64,000 nucleotides of DNA. Origin: Alviniconcha marisindica. Taxonomy: Eukaryota; Mollusca; Gastropoda; Provannidae. Below, one piece after another: positions 38,601-46,447 of the stretch (the stretch's first letter is position 1; each line of letters opens with the position of its first letter). The notes beneath the pieces are model-generated. The model was not told where the DNA came from. It saw only the letters and a list, made by a program, of their open reading frames with translations, and made no database searches. A program made the translations under genes and the position numbers. Where the stretch lies: positions 62,001 through 126,000 of the forward strand of contig JABMCL010003129.1 of assembly GCA_018857735.1 (NCBI GenBank), given 5' to 3'.

Positions 38601-40596
38601 TTGCACACACACCAAATGATCAATCCATGAGTGTGGCACATCTTGCACACACATCAATCCATGTGTGTGGCACATCTTGCACACACATCAGTCCATGTGT
38701 GTGGCATATCTTGCACACACATCAATTCTTGTGTGTGGCACATCTTGCATACACATCAAATGATCAATCTATGAGTGTGGCACATCTTGCACACACATCA
38801 ATCCATGTGTGTGTGTCAAAATATCTTTCAAACCTATCAATCAATCCAGCAGATAATAATCACCTCAGAACATGATCAGCCCATCTGACAGCAAACTGGG
38901 AAACACAAACGATAACCACAGTGATGCATATTCTACTCAATACCTGAAAAGCACAGCTAAAGCAGCACACCATTGGCATTGCACTGTTTATATACCATTT
39001 CTTTTACTTCCTGAAAAAGAAAAAAAAAAGCTTGCAACCCTCACTCCACACAAGACATGGGATGAGGAAAAATGAAAAGATCAACGACGGCATTCTGACA
39101 GTGCTGCCTTTTACAACTGATGACCTCATGCATTGTCTGTTCTTTTCTCAATAAACGTTATTTGCTAGTGGTGTCCAGAGGACAAGAAAGCCAAGCCTGC
39201 CAGCAGGAGAGACAAGAGTGACCCACCTTCACCTCCTCCTTGATGGGAGAGTTGACAGGTAGGCGGAGATAGGCCACAAAATGGTCAGGGTCAGAGGGCG
39301 AAGGGCAGACACGGCACTGGGGGGTCAGGTGGGTGAAGGCGTCGCTGGGCAACTTGGCACAATACCTGCCCGGCACAGTTAGCTCAGTCGTCAGTTTGTT
39401 TTCTGAGTTTAAATTAGTATTACAGGTAGTGTGCTTTCACAAAGCTGTGTATGCTCAGATGTTCTTTGGGTGCATGCAAAAGTTGTTCAACATTATCTTC
39501 AGTGTACTGTGCTTTGTACTGTCATCAGATGTGTTTTGCACTGAACACAGTGTTTCACCTGAACATTCAAAATCTTAGCATGTATGTTCCACTGCAAAGG
39601 AAATTAATAGATAGTTTAGAAATCACTACGACATGATCATGATGACAGAAAACATAAGTGATGAAATATGAAAAATGAAAAATGAAAATGTTCACTGATG
39701 CTCTGTACTCAGTTTAATATTAATCCTTTCTGCTATAGTAATTAGTATTCTCATCCAAATAAAAAATTCAACAAATTTACAGGAAGACTGGCACATCACC
39801 AGTAAAGTCATATCATAAATTCCTACCTGTGCTGTGTACTACATTTAATGTTAATTCTTTATGCTATAGTACTCTTATCAAAATCAAAAAGTCAACAAAT
39901 TTACTGGCAGAAGCTGGAAGGGCACATCATTAGTTAAATGACATCATAAATTCAAGTGAACATGCAAGAATGCCAGTCCTCTAAAACCCAGACCACTACC
40001 TGACCAGGACTTCAACACACTACCTGTTGACCAGGGTCAGAGCACACTACCTGACCATGACTCTCACACACTACCTGCTGAACAGGACTTACAGTACATT
40101 ACCTGTTGGCCAAGACTTAGTTAGAGCACACTACCTGTTGACCAGGACCTAGAGCACACTATCTGTCGGCCTTAACCTGTATTACACTACCTGATAACCA
40201 GGCTGAGGGCACACTACCTGTTACGCAGGACTAAGGGCACACTAGTCTACCTACTGACAAGGACTTAGAGCACACTACCTGTTGACCAGAGCGATGGCGT
40301 TCTTCATGGACACGGAGGCAGCTCCAGGCTGGTTGAGGGGACAGAAGGTGGGCAGGGGAGTGAACTGCAGCTGACCCAGTTGCTGCACTTCCTGTGCATC
40401 TTCCAAGTCCTGTCTGCCGCGACCAGCACCAATCAGCACCTGCACACCCCAGTGCTCACTGTGATAGGACACTAAGAATACTGAATTACCTAGTAGTAAG
40501 TACAGACTGGATTCTATGAATATCCAGTCCAGTCCCATCTGCCCTAACAACCACCCATCAGCACCTGCACAGGGCAGGCAGTAACAGCCCCATGTC

Positions 40597-40628
<32 letters not shown>

Positions 40629-43600
40629 ACAGTGACTGGAATAAACAAATAACAATTACAAAAGAACATTTGCTAACAGCAGCTAAACTCCCCTAATGTT
40701 GATATTCTGACACAAAGGAGCTACGCTCTTCACTGTGACTGGACACAGCTACATTTAGAAACCCAACACAGGAATAAGTATAAATGGAGACCCAAAAATA
40801 GTACCAAAAATTGAGAAACAAAAATAGTACAGAGTTACAGTAAAGACAGAGGTAAAATAATATTATGCCTTTTTAAAAATCTTTTTCATATTTTTATAAA
40901 TATGATAGGCACAAACCCTGAGGAGAGACCACCCCACTTTTGCTGAACCACTGCTCTGATCCTCTGTATACAGAAGTAATTTGTGTTTTAACACCCAACC
41001 ATTACAGTTACCTCTGTGTACAAATGAACCCTGACCAAGGACCACCCCAAAGCGTAAGACCAGTTTCCTTCCTGTTCAGGCTGGTCTTAAAGAGAGGCTC
41101 CTCTGTATAACTATAACCAACGCCGGTCAGTCCAGGAAAGTACTAACTGTATTAATCATACACTCCACACTTCAGTAACTTCCCATGGTAAACAGCCAGT
41201 GTATCCACATTTTGGTTACTGTGTAACTGAGCTTAACTTAGCTTAGACCATGTGCTGTGAGGCTTAGTTTGGCCTTGGAGGACTGTGTGACCTAGCTTGA
41301 CCTCACTTTGTCATGTGCTGTGACCTAGCTTAGCCTCACTTTGGTCACATGCTGTTTGACCTCATTTTGGTAGTGTACTGTGTGACTTAGCATGACCTCA
41401 CCTTGGTCATGAGCGGTGCGACTTATCTAGACCTCACTTTGGTCATGTGCTGGATGACTTAGCTTGACCTCACTTTGGTCATGTTCTGGGTGACCCAGCT
41501 TGACCTCACTTTGGTCATATGCTGTGCAACTTAGTGTGACCTCACTTTGGTCATGTGCTGTGTGACTTAGCTTGACCTCACTTTGGTCATGTTCTGTGTG
41601 ACCTAGCTTGACCTCACTTGGTCATGTTCTGTGTGACTTCTAAAGTTTGACTTCACTTTGGCTATGCACTGTATGACCTAGCGTAATGTCACTCTGAAGA
41701 TACTTCATTAAGAAAAACACCAATGCTTACTGATTCAATACCCTTAAAGATCTGAATTTCATCGGAGAAGTCTTCCATCAGGTCTTCATCGACTAGAATC
41801 ACATATTCAGCATCTCGTGCACGGGCCCGCCCCTGAAGTGAAAGATAAAGTTTGTAAATTGTATTATACTGTCACATCACAAAAACACAACCTGCAAACA
41901 AAGAGGTAGACCCATACAATAATAAATGATATTGTAACAATAACAACAGCATGGAGGCCCCAGAGGAAGGCAGTGTGGGAAACACACTGAGGAGAGAAAA
42001 GCTACGCTAATGACACAACTGACTTGTGTTTCACTTTCAGAGACTTTCATGATGCACTGCGCTTAGCCCTTTGCCTGCCAAAGAACAGACGTTTATACAG
42101 TAATGTATTGGTGGTACCAGAGACTCGCATGATGTGCTGCCCTTAGCCATTTGGCTGCCAAAGACTGGACATTAACAGCAATGTGCTTGTGGCACTAGAC
42201 TTTCATGATGTGTTGCACTTAGCCATTTGCCTACCCAAGAATAAACATTTATAATGTGCTGGTGATACTATTTTGTCTGAAAACTAGTCCAGATTATAAG
42301 TATTTAACCTACCCAGAAACATTTATTTTCATAAATTTGTCCCAAGTAACTATAACAGTACCAAAAAGCATGCAAAGTTTGAGCTCAAGCAAGACATCGC
42401 ATGGCGGCCTTAGTTTTACTTTTAGCAAACAGGTAAATTTGGCCAGGAAGGTCATAACATCCCAAGGGTAGTGAATGGGTTAACAATATTGTTATATTAG
42501 CACTGATACTGACAGTGACAAGCATGTCTTAGTGCTTAATGTTTACTTCATTTTAACAATACACTATGATCTATTAAGGTCTACTTAGTACTTATACATT
42601 ATAAACAAATGACATAAAAATCAACCAGAGCTCATTTTAACTAGTATATTTTTGGCAAACACTTTTCTCTCATACAATAATACACGTATCAATGCATACC
42701 AAAGTATGTCTAAATAAATCTGCTTTTTAGGAAATGATTAGCTGGACTAATCACAGACTATGCATAGTCATTATGATGAAGCAATACCTACAATAACAGT
42801 AACATTCTAACAAGACGGATTTTGAGAGTAGGTCACTACGTGCACTCACTTTGGATAGAGTGTAGGATCGGTAGTCCCTGGGAGGATCAAAGCGGACCAC
42901 CAGGTTGCACTTAGGTATGTCCACCCCTTCCTCCAGCACATTGGTGGACACCAGAAGGTTGCGCTCCTGCATGCGAAACTTGCGCAAGATCTCCTCCTGC
43001 TTGCAGCTGGTGTTGCTGAGGTCCTTGCGGCCATCAGAGCGGTGGATGCCCTGCCCAGTGATGTGGCTGCTCTTCACGAAGCACAAGTCCTCATCCCAGG
43101 AGCACACCTCCTCCATCATCTTGTTGAGAGCAAAGGCCACGTAGCGGTTATCCACAAACACGAGCCCTGACAGTTTCTTCTCATCATCAAATGGGCTGTC
43201 AGCGTCACCCCTTTCCACCTTCTTCTTCACAGCAATGTGGATGTGTTTCGAGGACTTGCCTTTCTCATCATCTTCATCGGAGCTTGACAGGTCTAACGAG
43301 TCATCATCATTGCCATCGTCATCAGACAAGTCTGACATTGTGTCATCCTCATCACCCTCCCTTGTTATGATCATGAAGTCCATTTCAGGTTTATACTTTC
43401 TGAGAACTCTGATGAACTCCCTGACTTTGGGCGTGGTGTAGTTCAACAGTTCATCAACGACATAATCGGGAGTGAAGCCAAGCTCAAACTCTCGAACAAC
43501 TAACCTCAGTTGTGTGAGGGTGTAGCGCAGGAACAGCTTCAAGGTCTGGCTGGACTCATGCTTGACGATCTTCTCTAGCTGACTGATTAGATTCTCAGCT

Positions 43601-46447
43601 ATGGAGGCAGCGCACCAGGAGCCAAGAGTCTGCAGGATGTTGATGCACTCAGAGATAGCAAACTTGGGGACATGGAGTGGGTCAGACTTGCCAGGGTGGT
43701 CATCTAGCTTGACCTGACAGTCCTCCAGAAAGTGCCACGCGCTGTAGAGAATGGAGGCCAGTCGGTCTCCCATCCCAGTCACATCATCATCCGCCTTGCA
43801 CTCAATCACGCTCTCCTTGGGTCGGCAGCCGAAGCGCTCTGATATCACCAGCATGGAAGTCTCTGCTTTGGAGTTGAGGGTGGATTCCAGAGCAGTGATC
43901 CTGCCGGCCAGCTCCTGGGGGTCTGTGCACTCACTGCCCAGAATGGCTGCTGTCAGACACAGCAGGTGGGGCGCAGCATCGCCGCACCTCATCACGTGCG
44001 ACATGATGCCCACGTAGGAATGATCACCAGTGGCCTTGTGGCAGTCATCTAGCACCAGGAGGTTGAGGGCAGGCAGGGGCAGGTGGCTGCAGTCCAGGCA
44101 GTGCAGGAAGGTGGGGGCAGAGAGAACCAGGATGTGGTGGGAGGACAGTGTTGATGACCACTGCTCTGCTGACCACTGGTCCCCCTGGCACGGAGGAACT
44201 CGTCCCACAGCCATGTCGGTGTGATGGAAGAGAGTGCTCCACACAGACTCCACTTCTTCCTCTGCACACAGGCGGCCAACATGCACACAACTGTAGTTTC
44301 AGAAAAATGTATGTTTAACTCCTGTCTTGGGAGTGCTCACAGTAAAATAACTTTATTTTCCACTGGTAAAGATATGGACATAATTATTGTATACAATCAT
44401 GCTATTCATAGTCATCAGTCATTAAAATACCAAAGTAAAATACAGCACAAGCACCATAAATGGTCTTCTGGCAACAGACTGTCATTAGCCACTGAAATCG
44501 GAAGTTAATAATCATTGCAACAGAGTCACAATACCCCCCAGATATCACAATGGTCTGGTAATTTATGAATTATTAATACTATTACATATATCTGCATACC
44601 AATATTTGTCAACAAGTTACCCATCCCACTTTTGTTGCTACATCAACACAGTGATCAACCGGGCCATTCCCATAACTGATTGATTGGGCATTAAAAAAAA
44701 AGTTACATGAACTGATGAAGTCAAAATATTAAAAAAAGGTCAGCGTTCAACCTGATCTTTCCCATACATATCAAGTGCGTCAAGACAAGGGTCACCCTGG
44801 CCTTTCCCATACCTGTGTCAGTGCATTAAGACAAGGGTCAACATGGCCTTTCCCTTACCTGTGACTGTGTAAGTGCATCAAGACAGAGGTCAACAAGGCC
44901 ATTCCCTTACATGTGACTGTGTAAGTGCATCAAGACAGAGGTCAACCAGGCCTTTCCCTTACCTGTGACTGTGTAAGTGCATCAAGACAGGTCAACAAGG
45001 CCTTTCCCTTACCTGTGACTGTGTAAGTGCATCAAGACAGAGGTCAACAAGGCCTTTCCCTTACCTGTGACTGTGTAAGTGCATCAAGACAGAGGTCAAC
45101 AAGGCCATTCCCTTACCTGTGACTGTGTAAGTGCATCAAGACAGAAGTCAACAAGGCCGTTCCCTTACCTGTGTCAGTAAGTGCATCAAGACAGAGGTCA
45201 ACAAGGCCTTTCCCTTACCTGTGTCAGTAAGATAGATGCTCCTCTTGCCACCATCCTCCAGTGGGGTTCGGATCTGGTGGGACATTTCACGGAGGACCAT
45301 GAGGCCCAGGAAGACTTTGCTGGATGCACTGCCCAGACAGGCAATGGTATTTCCCTGCATTGCTGACTCCAGCAACTCCACCTGCACACACATACACAGG
45401 ACACCTAGCAACAACACTCTACCAGTACCAGTCACCTGTATATATGCACATAACATCTAACGGTCAACAATTTATCACCTGAACACCCAACACCTGGCAT
45501 CAACAATCAGTCAGTATCACCCATGGATACAGCACATGGAATCAGTAATGACAATACATTGTTTTGCCTGAGTGGAGGTGTCACTGTCAGCACAGTGGTG
45601 AATACAACATTGCTTACAAACTAAAACCTGTGCAGTAGTTGCCTACTGCTTCAAGTTTAACAGACCTTGCACTCTCCACCATCACAACACCCAGCAGCAA
45701 TATTGTCACTGGCAGTAGTTTTCTCTGCCACTTGTCTGTTGCAAAAATAGCTGAGGAAGATGCAGAACAGTTTTTGGATGATGAAATTTATCAGGATACT
45801 GGTGATGATCTTGATTTGTTTGATCTGAATGAAGCGGAAAGTGCTCAACTGCTTTTGTGAATAACCGGACACTTTTGTCAGTAATACTCACTAATAGTGA
45901 CAGTGGTGATGAGCTTGATGATGAGAATTAGCCGCTGTTTAACCACAGATGCCTGTGATTTGAATGGACTGAAGGAAATTATGTACCACCACTATGGAAT
46001 GACAAACTGTTCTAAGCATTCAGATTTTGTCCATGTTCTTGATGTGTCTATTACACCAACCTTTGGAGTGTTTCAACCTCTTCTACACAGAACAAATTTT
46101 CCGAGTGGTATTCGTAAAATGGTACACAAGTTACAACTGTTCAATCCAACAAACATGAGTAAATCAGGACGCAGCACACACACATATATTATCTGCAAGA
46201 CACACATGCCCACAAGTAGTGGTACTGGTACACGTATAAATCTTCAAGTTCAATCCAACCAGCATGGGTAAACAAAGGCACTAATTCTCAATTCGGCAGT
46301 TTTCAACAAGCAAGTAAAACCTAGGTTCTATATAATTATAACATTCAGTACCTGGTATGTGCGAGGCGTGAATGTGTCAGTGGGAATATCATCATAGCGG
46401 ACATGACGAGCACTCCTCCGTGATGAATCTCCTCCAATCCGCACCAT
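17529..46447 (-). CDS. DICER1: Dicer endoribonuclease, 18 coding exons (gene-level entry)
   Basis: Large multidomain RNase III enzyme that cuts dsRNA and pre-miRNA hairpins into about 22-nt RNAs. Reading the minus strand from 46,447, the exons give: a helicase region (motif I GSASSKV, motif II DDCH, motif [16 protein letters not shown], motif VI GRARARD); the Dicer dimerisation domain; platform-PAZ; a roughly 900-residue acidic/Ser-rich linker; RNase IIIa ([12 protein letters not shown] and [10 protein letters not shown]); RNase IIIb ([11 protein letters not shown] and [10 protein letters not shown]); and a C-terminal dsRBD ending in a TGA at 17,529-17,531. Exon lengths sum to about 2,675 codons against about 1,920 in human Dicer, the excess being the linker. 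All junction phases agree except between the exons at 35,449-35,628 and 32,895-33,112, and there are two frame breaks inside the largest exon. Family identity is certain; the exact transcript is not. Confidence 0.96.
17695..18160. repeat. Intronic minisatellite, about 36-bp unit (Dicer intron 17)
   Basis: Unit contains CAGTCATCCAATGACAGGTG. It starts three or four bases outside the acceptor of the last coding exon and does not include exon sequence. Confidence 0.93.
18217..18292 (-). CDS. DICER1: Dicer coding exon 17 (RNase IIIb to dsRBD)
   Basis: Seventy-six bases, phase 1 to 2, between TTTGCAG|ATAAAT and TTTGA|GTAAGT. It encodes [20 protein letters not shown] then TAKFE, matching human [20 protein letters not shown]. 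Confidence 0.95.
18590..19310. repeat. Intronic minisatellite containing the exon 16 donor, 44-bp unit
   Basis: About 16 units of ATGTGAGGTTTCATCATGCG then ATAGTAGACAGAGTGATCTTACCT. On the minus strand each unit is the end of Dicer exon 16 (codons for RMMKPHI) plus its donor TAG|GTAAGA and intron start. Only the last unit, near 19,276, is in the real exon. Confidence 0.93.
19276..19507 (-). CDS. DICER1: Dicer coding exon 16 (end of RNase IIIb)
   Basis: Opens with a Glu-rich stretch, then [20 protein letters not shown] and [20 protein letters not shown] (human [24 protein letters not shown]). This holds the second acidic pair of RNase IIIb. Donor ATAG|GTAAGA, phase 1. The acceptor is CAG|CAG at 19,507; a second CAG three bases on would also fit. 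The last part of the exon and its donor are repeated many times in the next intron. Confidence 0.94.
20090..20815. repeat. Intronic minisatellite, 24-bp unit, about 30 copies
   Basis: Unit GTGTACAGAAGGGCCAAGAC plus CAGT, exact 24-bp period. Because 24 is a multiple of three, long frames stay open on both strands (CTEGPRP-type and [12 protein letters not shown] repeats). It lies in Dicer intron 15, and nothing suggests it is translated. Confidence 0.95.
20886..21068. repeat. Poly-G tracts with G-quadruplex potential
   Basis: Runs of 21 G at 20,886-20,906 and two further runs of about 18-23 G at 21,001-21,060, on the strand opposite to Dicer coding. They separate the 24-bp array from unique sequence. 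Confidence 0.9.
21410..21770. repeat. Loose intronic repeat, GCTGACCACAGA units
   Basis: Irregular short tandem repeat next to the donor of exon 15. Confidence 0.8.
21803..22079 (-). CDS. DICER1: Dicer coding exon 15 (RNase IIIb catalytic core)
   Basis: Phase 2 to 0. It starts [20 protein letters not shown], the RNase III signature with the catalytic Glu and Asp. It continues [20 protein letters not shown] and ends VKIPKKL at the donor TTG|GTGAGT. The acceptor is GGCCAG|GCTGGA. Confidence 0.96.
22085..22830. repeat. Intronic minisatellite, 44-bp unit (Dicer intron 14)
   Basis: Unit contains CATACAGACATGGGTCAGCT and GGCTGTGACTCTAAAGTCAC. It begins right at the acceptor of exon 15 but carries only intron sequence. 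Confidence 0.93.
22957..23168 (-). CDS. DICER1: Dicer coding exon 14 (start of RNase IIIb)
   Basis: Phase 0 to 2, acceptor CCCCAG|GTGAAA and donor CAAAG|GTGGGC. It encodes [20 protein letters not shown] then [18 protein letters not shown], nearly identical to human [27 protein letters not shown]. Confidence 0.96.
23460..24300. repeat. Intronic CA-rich minisatellite (Dicer intron 13)
   Basis: Units of about 33 bp such as CACACCTTACACCCAAACAA then ACACTTCACACC, with frequent length changes. Confidence 0.92.
24321..24619 (-). CDS. DICER1: Dicer coding exon 13 (RNase IIIa, second acidic motif)
   Basis: Phase 1 to 0. After a charged, Gln-rich insert it encodes [20 protein letters not shown] then [10 protein letters not shown], matching human [20 protein letters not shown]. 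This supplies the second pair of metal-binding acidic residues of RNase IIIa. It ends in the basic stretch [14 protein letters not shown] at the donor GAG|GTCAGT. Confidence 0.95.
24620..26442. other. Dicer intron 12
   Basis: Contains CA/GT tracts near 25,130-25,210 and 26,165-26,200. At 25,470-25,640 it holds an inverted copy of 25,045-25,120 (TAAGAATGGAGGCTGTAGGC against its complement). An array of about 30 bp (ACTCATTTCAGCAATGTA) occupies 25,690-26,045. No gene is supported. Confidence 0.6.
26443..26668 (-). CDS. DICER1: Dicer coding exon 12 (RNase IIIa)
   Basis: Phase 0 to 1. It begins [19 protein letters not shown] (human VSNCNLYRLGKKKGLPSRM) and continues [14 protein letters not shown]. 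It then enters a short acidic insert at the donor TCAG|GTCTGT. The acceptor CTACAG|GTGAGC is at the same time a good donor sequence, and the first 22 bases of the exon are tandemly repeated in the intron upstream. Confidence 0.96.
26647..27560. repeat. Intronic minisatellite containing the exon 12 acceptor, 43-bp unit, about 21 copies
   Basis: Unit GTACAGGTTGTAGTTGCTCA then CCTGTAGACACACAACACAACAG. On the minus strand each unit reads intron end TGTGTCTACAG, then GTGAGCAACTACAACCTGTA, the first bases of Dicer exon 12 (VSNYNLY). The exon-proximal copy is the true acceptor. Confidence 0.95.
28021..31873 (-). CDS. DICER1: Dicer coding exon 11 (PAZ, long linker, RNase IIIa core) with two frame breaks
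   Basis: About 3.85 kb. The first part encodes the PAZ domain ([35 protein letters not shown]) and [20 protein letters not shown], then an acidic Ser-rich linker with twelve 10-residue repeats (29,105-29,459). The last part encodes [20 protein letters not shown] then [11 protein letters not shown], the first RNase IIIa acidic motif, ending LSYLRSKQ at the donor CAG|GTACTT. The reading frame moves by +1 near 30,147-30,250 and again near 28,643-28,780. Each could be a one-base insertion in the assembly or an unrecognised short intron. A C6 run at about 30,183-30,188 is a likely site for the first. Two acceptors six bases apart (31,873 and 31,867) both fit the phase. Confidence 0.9.
29105..29459 (-). 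repeat. Coding minisatellite in the Dicer linker, 30-bp unit, about 12 copies
   Basis: Twelve or so 30-bp units translate on the minus strand as ten-residue repeats of the type [10 protein letters not shown], with variants such as CISAD, CIVAN, CIATG and FVAAD. The 30-bp period keeps frame. Substitutions between copies occur but no indels that break the frame, unlike the intronic arrays. Each unit holds one Cys and one His, so the tract is a regular Cys/His-bearing, charged low-complexity segment between PAZ and RNase IIIa. Confidence 0.9.
31838..31990. repeat. Duplicated start of Dicer exon 11 with its acceptor
   Basis: 31,926-31,973 repeats 31,830-31,887 with small changes (CACAAACCTCCA, AGCTGACCTG, CCTGCACACAGCAAAC). 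It thus includes the exon start, the acceptor and the nearby intron. Confidence 0.85.
32070..32360. repeat. Degenerate intronic repeat (Dicer intron 10)
   Basis: Units with AAAGGGGTATGCTGCCT and GGTCAACAGGGGTG, about 55-60 bp, shortened towards 32,350. Confidence 0.8.
32370..32720 (+). mobile_element. SINE-like dispersed element
   Basis: Begins TTTTATATAGCGCTATTCTC and includes CTTTTGGCAGAATGACAGGG near its end, a combination I associate with molluscan SINE-type repeats. An antisense fragment of the first part occurs at 36,990-37,035. Confidence 0.55.
32895..33112 (-). CDS. DICER1: Dicer coding exon 10 (platform to PAZ)
   Basis: Starts inside an Arg codon and then [20 protein letters not shown], aligned with human FPVYTRSGEVTISIEL. 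It continues through [16 protein letters not shown] to NQSAG at the donor GCAG|GTCAGT, phase 1. Acceptor ATTCCAG|GTACCC. Confidence 0.93.
33535..35165. repeat. Intronic minisatellite, 33-34 bp unit, about 48 copies (Dicer intron 9)
   Basis: Unit with CAGGACAGGGTGGAGTGGTG then GGTGG and a variable ACTGCTAAC or ACTAGAACC block. It is the largest array here. Its G-rich strand resembles classic hypervariable minisatellite cores. The Gly/Trp-rich frames in it are repeat artefacts. Confidence 0.96.
35449..35628 (-). CDS. DICER1: Dicer coding exon 9 (platform)
   Basis: Sixty codons, phase 0 at both ends, between CTTCAG|CCTGCT and CAAAT|GTATGT. It encodes [14 protein letters not shown] and later [20 protein letters not shown], matching human YLYVIGMVLTTPLP and RRKLYPPEDTTRCFGIL. 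The next exon needs two more bases at this junction than the obvious donor supplies, so either the donor is misread or a small assembly error is present. Confidence 0.92.
35730..37170. other. Dicer intron 8 with diverged repeats
   Basis: Loose copies of a unit with GATGTAGTACCATCTATAC or GATGTAGCACTGTTTATC between 35,735 and 36,320. They resemble the end of exon 8 (TTTTTGATGTAGTACTGTTT on the plus strand). 36,228-36,275 and 36,990-37,035 are antisense fragments of two dispersed repeats. Confidence 0.6.
37171..37313 (-). CDS. DICER1: Dicer coding exon 8 (end of DUF283)
   Basis: Phase 1 to 0. It encodes [15 protein letters not shown], a glutamate-rich stretch, and then [13 protein letters not shown], matching human ELDDHLMPVGKE and PGSTKRRQCYPK. 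Donor AAAAAG|GTGGGC at 37,171. Diverged copies of its last 20 or so bases appear in the following intron. Confidence 0.94.
37322..37990. repeat. Intronic minisatellite, about 61-bp unit (Dicer intron 7)
   Basis: About 10 copies containing CACAACGCCTGGCCCCACAA and TTATTATACAGACC. Confidence 0.93.
38156..38231 (-). CDS. DICER1: Dicer coding exon 7 (DUF283)
   Basis: Seventy-six bases, phase 0 to 1, between GGGCAG|GGTGCT and GCTG|GTAAGT. It encodes [20 protein letters not shown] followed by LLFKAG, the helical part of the Dicer dimerisation domain (human LAERVVALICCEKLHKIG). The small exon is supported by phase agreement with both neighbours. Confidence 0.92.
38255..38815. repeat. Intronic minisatellite, 34-bp unit (Dicer intron 6)
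   Basis: About 16 copies of CACACATCAATCCATGTGTG plus TGGCACATCTTG. Each unit holds the self-complementary stretch CACACATCAATCCATGTGTG. Confidence 0.93.
39227..39365 (-). CDS. DICER1: Dicer coding exon 6 (start of DUF283)
   Basis: Begins with the third base of an Arg codon and then [18 protein letters not shown], the highly conserved Dicer segment (human YCARLPSDPFTHLAPKCR). It ends [14 protein letters not shown] at a GTGGGT donor in phase 0. Acceptor GGGCAG|GTATTG. Confidence 0.95.
39985..40295. repeat. Intronic repeat containing the exon 5 donor, about 30-bp unit
   Basis: About nine units of CACACTACCTGTTGACCAGG plus ACTTAGAG. On the minus strand each reads CTGGTCAACAG|GTAGTGTG, the end of exon 5 with its donor. 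Confidence 0.88.
40279..40439 (-). CDS. DICER1: Dicer coding exon 5 (helicase to DUF283 linker)
   Basis: Phase 0 to 2, acceptor GTGTGCAG|GTG and donor CAACAG|GTAGTG. It encodes [20 protein letters not shown], then [11 protein letters not shown], which lines up with human VTINTAIGHINR before YCARLPSD. The donor and the last bases of the exon are repeated several times in the following intron, down to about 39,985. Confidence 0.9.
40597..40624. repeat. Poly-G run of 28
   Basis: Uninterrupted G tract in Dicer intron 4, on the strand opposite to Dicer coding. Confidence 0.95.
41235..41690. repeat. Intronic minisatellite, about 36-bp unit (Dicer intron 4)
   Basis: About 12 copies of TAGCTTGACCTCACTTTGGT plus CATGTGCTGTGTGACT. 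Confidence 0.92.
41731..41832 (-). CDS. DICER1: Dicer coding exon 4 (helicase motif VI)
   Basis: Thirty-four codons in phase 0 at both ends, between CTTCAG|GGG and GAATCA|GTAAGC. It begins [18 protein letters not shown], matching human Dicer GRARAPISNYIMLAD, directly after YTLSK at the end of exon 3. It was found by following the conserved helicase C-terminus. Confidence 0.93.
41833..42849. other. Dicer intron 3
   Basis: Unique AT-rich sequence with three loose copies of a segment carrying CATGATGTGCTGC and TTAGCCATTTG (42,030-42,240). No gene seen. Confidence 0.55.
42850..44261 (-). CDS. DICER1: Dicer coding exon 3 (helicase core, HEL1-HEL2i-HEL2)
   Basis: A 1,412-bp exon, phase 1 to 0. 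It carries motif II as [10 protein letters not shown] (about residues 155-164) instead of DECH, motif III-like LTAAILGS, the helical insertion domain, and motif [20 protein letters not shown] just before the donor AAA|GTGAGT at 42,850. A run of Asp/Glu/Ser ([20 protein letters not shown]) sits before HEL2 and is probably a disordered loop. The reading frame is open throughout, which supports a functional gene. Confidence 0.96.
44755..45235. repeat. Intronic repeat containing the exon 2 donor, about 52-bp unit
   Basis: About nine units with GTGCATCAAGACAGAGGTCA and CCTTTCCCTTACCTGTGACT. On the minus strand each contains ACAG|GTAAGGGAAAGG or a close variant, the donor of exon 2, preceded by TTACTGAC-like exon bases in the nearest copies. 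Confidence 0.9.
45219..45381 (-). CDS. DICER1: Dicer coding exon 2 (helicase motif I, degenerate)
   Basis: Acceptor GTGTGCAG|GTG, donor ACAG|GTAAGG, phase 0 to 1. It encodes [17 protein letters not shown] and then SASSKVF, where canonical Dicers have the Walker A loop TGSGKT. Lysine is kept but the glycine and threonine positions are lost, as in Drosophila Dcr-1, whose helicase does not work as an ATPase. The donor region is tandemly repeated in the intron that follows. Confidence 0.93.
45382..46351. other. Dicer intron 1 with an unexplained acidic reading frame
   Basis: 45,639-45,860 on the plus strand can be read as 73 residues ending in an Asp/Glu-rich stretch ([20 protein letters not shown]). 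It is followed by 45,897-46,271, another open frame. They might be decayed pieces of a mobile-element gene, but I recognise no family, so they are not called as genes. Confidence 0.3.
46352..46447 (-). CDS. DICER1: Dicer coding exon 1 (N-terminus)
   Basis: Thirty-two codons from an ATG at 46,447-46,445 to the donor CAG|GTACTG. It ends TFTPRTYQ, matching the conserved Dicer segment just before helicase motif I (human YTPRKYQ). The codon directly before the ATG is TAG, and those bases also form a plausible 3' splice site (TTTTAG|ATG) behind a T-rich stretch. A 5' UTR exon or a further N-terminal exon upstream is therefore possible. The exon ends in phase 0. Confidence 0.85.

Noticed and set aside
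38255..38815. Regular spaced repeats resembling a CRISPR array
   Set aside because: Units are contiguous with no unique spacers, and the sequence is eukaryotic.
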